Source: CAYQJS01 sp964417895 (GTDB lineage: Bacteria > Chloroflexota > UBA6077 > SHYK01). Taken from it: a stretch of 64,000 nucleotides of DNA. The notes under the pieces were generated by a model. The model was not told the DNA's origin. It searched no databases and saw only the letters and a program-made list of their open reading frames with translations. Location: positions 5,333-69,332 of the forward strand of contig CAYQJS010000026.1 in assembly GCA_964417895.1 (NCBI GenBank), read 5' to 3'. Positions 61,290-64,000 of this stretch are shown piece by piece (position 1 is the stretch's first letter; each line of letters opens with the position of its first letter). Both the position numbers and the translations under genes were made by a program.

Positions 61290-62105
61290 GTGTCGGTCCA
61301 AGTCCCGCGCTAGGTCCGTGATGAGCGCGTGGGGTTGCGCCCGGGCAGTGAGCCCGGCTGACTCTGTCACGCCGTGTGCTTCGTCCACGATCACGAATTC
61401 CGGACATGCGCGGACGAATGCCGCCCGCCGGCGGTCGCTCTTGATGTAGTCGATGGAGACGACCACGAACGGCCGCTCGTCGAAGATCGAGCGGGAGAGG
61501 CTCCGGCCGCGCTCGCGCTCGATCTCCCGCTCGATAGCAGCAACTGTGCCGGGCCGGACCACAACCGCCTCGATATGTAACTTGTCTCGAAGCTCGGACT
61601 GCCACTGCTTGCACAGGTGTGGCGGGCAGAGAACCGCAATGCGGTGAATCTCGCCTCGGTCCGATAGCTCACGGGCGATGAGTGCGGCCTCGATCGTCTT
61701 TCCGATCCCTACGTCGTCGCAAATGAGCAGACGAACGGGGTTCTGGCGAAGAGCCATGAGCAGTGGGACGAGCTGGTACGGACGAGGCTCGACGGCGATC
61801 CGCCCCAGGCAGTGTAGCGGTCCGGCGGCCACCGAAACCCGAAACGGACGGCGTCGCGCAGCAGGGACGCCGATACGGCATCGCCGACGAACACTGGGTC
61901 GGGGGGTGGAAGCGTGGCCGAGACGACGTCGTTGCCTTCGAGGGGAATGTATAGGCCGACTGCATCCTCGTCGGTGCCGCCCAGCGGGCGCAATAGGAGG
62001 AGCTCTGGATCTTCGGTCGGAGGAAGCACGACCCAGTCTCGCCCTCTGGCGCGGACCAGGGCGCCGGAGGCAAACCGCGGCGGTGCTGCGGTCACGGTCG
62101 CCCTC
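61275..62105 (-). pseudogene. DISARM DrmD-like SNF2 helicase remnant
   Basis: One frame gives SGALVRARGRDWVVLPPTED and PLGGTDEDAVGLYIPLEG; a frameshift near 61830 leads to GRIAVEPRPYQLVPLLMALR, DDVGIGKTIEAALIARELSD (Walker A) and FVIVDEAHGVTES (DEAH). It stops at VFATA, just after helicase motif III, where the LLM gene begins. The N-terminal 'GALVRARGR' region and DDVGIGKT are characteristic of DrmD of class 1 DISARM defence. More than half the helicase, including the whole C-terminal lobe, is missing. Confidence 0.72.
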
Positions 62106-62647
62106 CATTTCCAAAAGATCCAGGGGTAGCCCTCGATGCGAGGCCAGTCTGTTTCATCGTGCAGCCGCACGAGCGTGCAACCAGCAATTTCCAGAGCCTG
62201 TTCGATGCCGCGCTTCAAGGCGTACTGCAAGCTCGCTTGTGTCGCGGCGTCATACGGCTCGGCGAACTGGAGATCAGCGGGTTGCTCCGGTCCTGGACGA
62301 ATGGAATGACCATTTCGATGTGCGCCCGTCGGGCGTTTGGATTGCCGTCGGAATCTGCCTCCGGGCTCACCTCCTGGGAGCTCTTGCCCCATCGACCCGT
62401 GTCCATGTCGATCGGGAAACCGACTTGTTGACACTGCTTTCGGGCGAGCCAGCCGATGTTGATCCGCCAGAGCATCGCGGCAGGTGCGTAGGTCGCGCTG
62501 GCGAGCAGGATGGACTCGCTGTTGGCTTCGGCCGGCGGGGCGAAGAATTGCGCGGTCCGCTGGCGCCAGCCGCCGCCGGTTTCGTCGAATCGGAACGAGG
62601 TCTTCAGCTCGTAGCCGGGCACCCACGGCGAGGGGTTGCCCGAGCCG
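62106..62647 (-). pseudogene. DISARM DrmB-like (DUF1998) remnant
   Basis: Immediately after the ArsR-type gene's stop, the minus strand encodes GYELKTSFRFDETGGGWRQR, TAQFFAPPAEANSESILLAS and LWRINIGWLARKQCQQVGFP, matching the C-terminal DUF1998 region of DrmB-type proteins. A frameshift near 62270 leads into EPYDAATQASLQYALKRGIE. The N-terminal part is absent and it merges with the DrmD remnant. Assignment rests on my memory of the family. Confidence 0.6.
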
Positions 62648-62649
62648 GC

Positions 62650-63402
62650 TCATCCGTATAGCAGCGATCCCGGTGTGGTGAGCAACTCGCCCGTCTCGAG
62701 CCACGTCTTCAGGCCAGAGAGGATCATCGGCCAGCCGCCGTAGAGCTCGTCGTTCGCGCCCTCGCGAAGCTCGTCGTGGGTCACGGTCAGGCGGCAGGAG
62801 TCGCCGATCGGCTCGATCTCCCAGGTGACCCTCGAGGTTCCCTCGCTCTTCACGTCGTCGCTCCACAGCGCAACCATGCTCTGGACCAGCCGGCGCGGCG
62901 GATCGACCTCGAGGTTCTCCCCCTCTCCCAAGAGCCCGGTGGCGGCCGGGTGACTCACTTCGTAGCGCGAGCCCGGAGTCCAGTCCGAGCTGAACCGGGA
63001 GCCAAAGTTGTACTTGCTCCTGATCTCACCATCGGTGATCGCCTCCCACAGGCGCTCCGGGGTGGTTTTGATATAGATCTCGAAAACCTTTTCCATGCGT
63101 TCCTCCAATCTGTCTTTGAGCCCGCTGAGCGCTGCGGCCCAGGGCTCGGCGTACTTGCTCACCCACCGGTCGTGGACAAGCCGGATTGGAACAGGGTTCA
63201 GAAAATGGAGCTTCTCGCGCCCTCGCCGCCTGGTCACCACCAGGCCGGCCTCTTCAAGCTGCTTCAGGTGCTTCATCACGCCGAAGCGCGACATCTCGAA
63301 GCGGCCCTCGAGCGCGCTCAACGTCTGCCCGTCCTCGCGGAAGAGCTCATCGAGCAGGCTCCGCCGCGTCGGATCGGCGAGGGCCCTGAACACCTCATCC
63401 AT
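62650..63402 (-). CDS. ArsR-family regulator fused to SRPBCC (AHSA1-like) domain
   Basis: 250 residues from ATG 63402. Residues 1-85 form an ArsR winged helix (DEVFRALADPTRRSLLDELF, FEMSRFGVMKHLKQLEEAGL). Residues 105-250 are an AHSA1/SRPBCC domain (VFEIYIKTTPERLWEAITDG, YEVSHPAATGLLGEGENLEV). Such fusions repress their own transcription and may sense a hydrophobic ligand. An ATG at 63438 would lie in the operator palindrome and is unlikely. The gene sits between a DISARM remnant and a truncated solute-binding protein gene. Confidence 0.85.
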   Translation of the reverse strand: MDEVFRALADPTRRSLLDELFREDGQTLSALEGRFEMSRFGVMKHLKQLEEAGLVVTRRRGREKLHFLNPVPIRLVHDRWVSKYAEPWAAALSGLKDRLEERMEKVFEIYIKTTPERLWEAITDGEIRSKYNFGSRFSSDWTPGSRYEVSHPAATGLLGEGENLEVDPPRRLVQSMVALWSDDVKSEGTSRVTWEIEPIGDSCRLTVTHDELREGANDELYGGWPMILSGLKTWLETGELLTTPGSLLYG

Positions 63403-63415
63403 GCCAAGACTATAG

Positions 63416-63431
63416 GTGACTATATAGTCAC
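63416..63431. promoter_or_regulatory. Operator palindrome of the ArsR-SRPBCC gene
   Basis: gtgactatatagtcac is a perfect 16-bp palindrome 14 bp upstream of the chosen start, and overlaps a -10-like tatagt. This fits an autoregulatory ArsR site. Binding is not shown. Confidence 0.65.
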
Positions 63432-63447
63432 ATGCCAACCTTGATGG

Positions 63448-63732
63448 TCAAGTCGCCTCGGCCAGATACGGCAGCGGCCGTTCGCGTGAGTCGGCATAAT
63501 CCAGCTCCGCGTTGAGCAGCCGCACCGTCTGGCGCACGCTGATGCCGGTGCTCTGGAGCGCCTTCGAGGCCAAACTCACGGATTCGACGCGCATGACCTG
63601 CCGAATGGCTCTGCGCTCGGAGCCGGGCGACGGCACGCCGCCCTCGTCCGTCGAGCGCGGCCCGACGGAGCCGCAGGCCGCCACGACCGCCGCGAGCGCC
63701 AGCATGAAGAAGCTCAGTCGACTCATCATCAT
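63448..63732 (-). pseudogene. 5' stub of a family-5 solute-binding lipoprotein gene
   Basis: 94 residues: a lipoprotein signal (FMLALAAVVAACGSVG) followed by VESVSLASKALQSTGISVRQ and LNAELDYADSRERPLPYLAE, the N-terminal start of an SBP_bac_5 protein. It then ends with a stop at the edge of the ArsR cassette, so at least 450 residues are missing. The window therefore holds two intact and two broken family-5 genes. Confidence 0.75.
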
Positions 63733-63924
63733 CGTCTTCCTCTATCGACGGTAACTAACCCCAGAACGGCCGAACCACTGACGAGCATACGTGGGAGCAG
63801 GAATCCTAAATGGCGTCAGAGTGGTAATGCTCTTAGTCATAAGTTAGGGGCACCTGACGCGCACTGGGTACACGTCGTCTCGCTGGACCGGTCTATCTGG
63901 TATCATCGCGTCGCCCTCGTCTAG

Positions 63925-63991
63925 CAGGCTGCTGAAAAGGTCGGTTCCGCTCATGGTGAGCCTGCCCTTCGACAAGCTCAGGGCGAGCGGT
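63925..63991. repeat. R4 repeat, right copy
   Basis: caggctgctgaaaa at 63925-63938 and cccttcgacaagctcagggc at 63966-63985, related to the left edge of the window. 63733-63924 before it holds no gene I can support. Confidence 0.75.
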
Positions 63992-64000
63992 CCGCTCATG

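Noticed and set aside
1..64000. tRNA, rRNA, integrase, transposase or phage genes
   Set aside because: I looked for T-loop motifs, rRNA cores and typical mobile-element proteins and saw none; a tRNAscan or Infernal run could overturn this for RNAs.

Overview
The window is GC-rich bacterial chromosome (roughly two thirds G+C by eye) with no rRNA, tRNA, CRISPR array, phage structural gene or transposase that I can recognise. The gene mix suggests an environmental Chloroflexota-like bacterium: several Rieske oxygenases, luciferase-like flavin oxidoreductases, orphan family-5 solute-binding lipoproteins, Uma2 nucleases, many small toxin-antitoxin pairs, and dispersed 'ccctctccc...gagaggg' and 'tcatcctgagcgaag' repeats. 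This placement is an inference from gene content, not a phylogenetic result. Many frameshifts lie at homopolymers or short repeats, so some 'broken' genes may be assembly errors.

Layout. 1-7.1 kb: small redox proteins, an MFS exporter, a DUF1932 dehydrogenase, a kinase-like protein, two HAD phosphatases (one frameshifted), a shortened GNAT and a PIN/AbrB toxin-antitoxin pair. 7.3-10.1 kb: a Rieske oxygenase with a bicupin and a TfoX-like protein. 10.3-15.4 kb: a lipoprotein and a complete CUT1 sugar ABC transporter. 15.4-17.3 kb: decayed fragments (SnoaL, DinB, methyltransferases) around one intact methyltransferase. 17.5-21 kb: a secreted double cupredoxin and a large multicopper oxidase. 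21.2-24.5 kb: an RND efflux pump. 24.3-27.9 kb: a mosaic containing a 657-bp duplication, split remnants of a solute-binding protein gene, a PIN/excisionase-like toxin-antitoxin pair and an amidohydrolase fragment. 27.9-36.8 kb: a second Rieske oxygenase, a solute-binding protein, a DUF6932/XRE pair, a Uma2 nuclease, an amidohydrolase pseudogene, a TAXI/NMT1-like protein and a possible LSm-like small protein.

36.8-44 kb: two tandem Uma2 nucleases, then a tightly overlapping minus-strand operon: ferredoxin-type nitrite reductase (nirA), nitrate/nitrite MFS transporter, cytosolic sulfite-oxidase-fold molybdoenzyme and siroheme synthase. A YezD-like gene and a possible attenuator lie upstream. 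This looks like a self-contained nitrate/nitrite assimilation unit. 44.3-61 kb: a catabolic region with cupins, an MFS permease, a deacetylase, two more Rieske oxygenases, a GlcG-like protein, FAH-family hydrolase, LLM flavin oxidoreductases, an isochorismatase-like protein, an FMN reductase and an orphan solute-binding protein, interspersed with toxin-antitoxin loci. 61.3-64 kb: remnants of a DISARM anti-phage locus (DrmB/DrmD-like) joined to a truncated LLM gene, an ArsR-SRPBCC regulator with a palindromic operator, and the 5' stub of another solute-binding protein.

Most notable: a multicopper oxidase that is an internal tandem duplication whose halves have lost complementary copper ligands; a nitrite-assimilation operon whose only molybdoenzyme has the sulfite-oxidase fold; DNA repeats translated in frame as protein linkers in two enzymes; and the DISARM graveyard with a microhomology junction.
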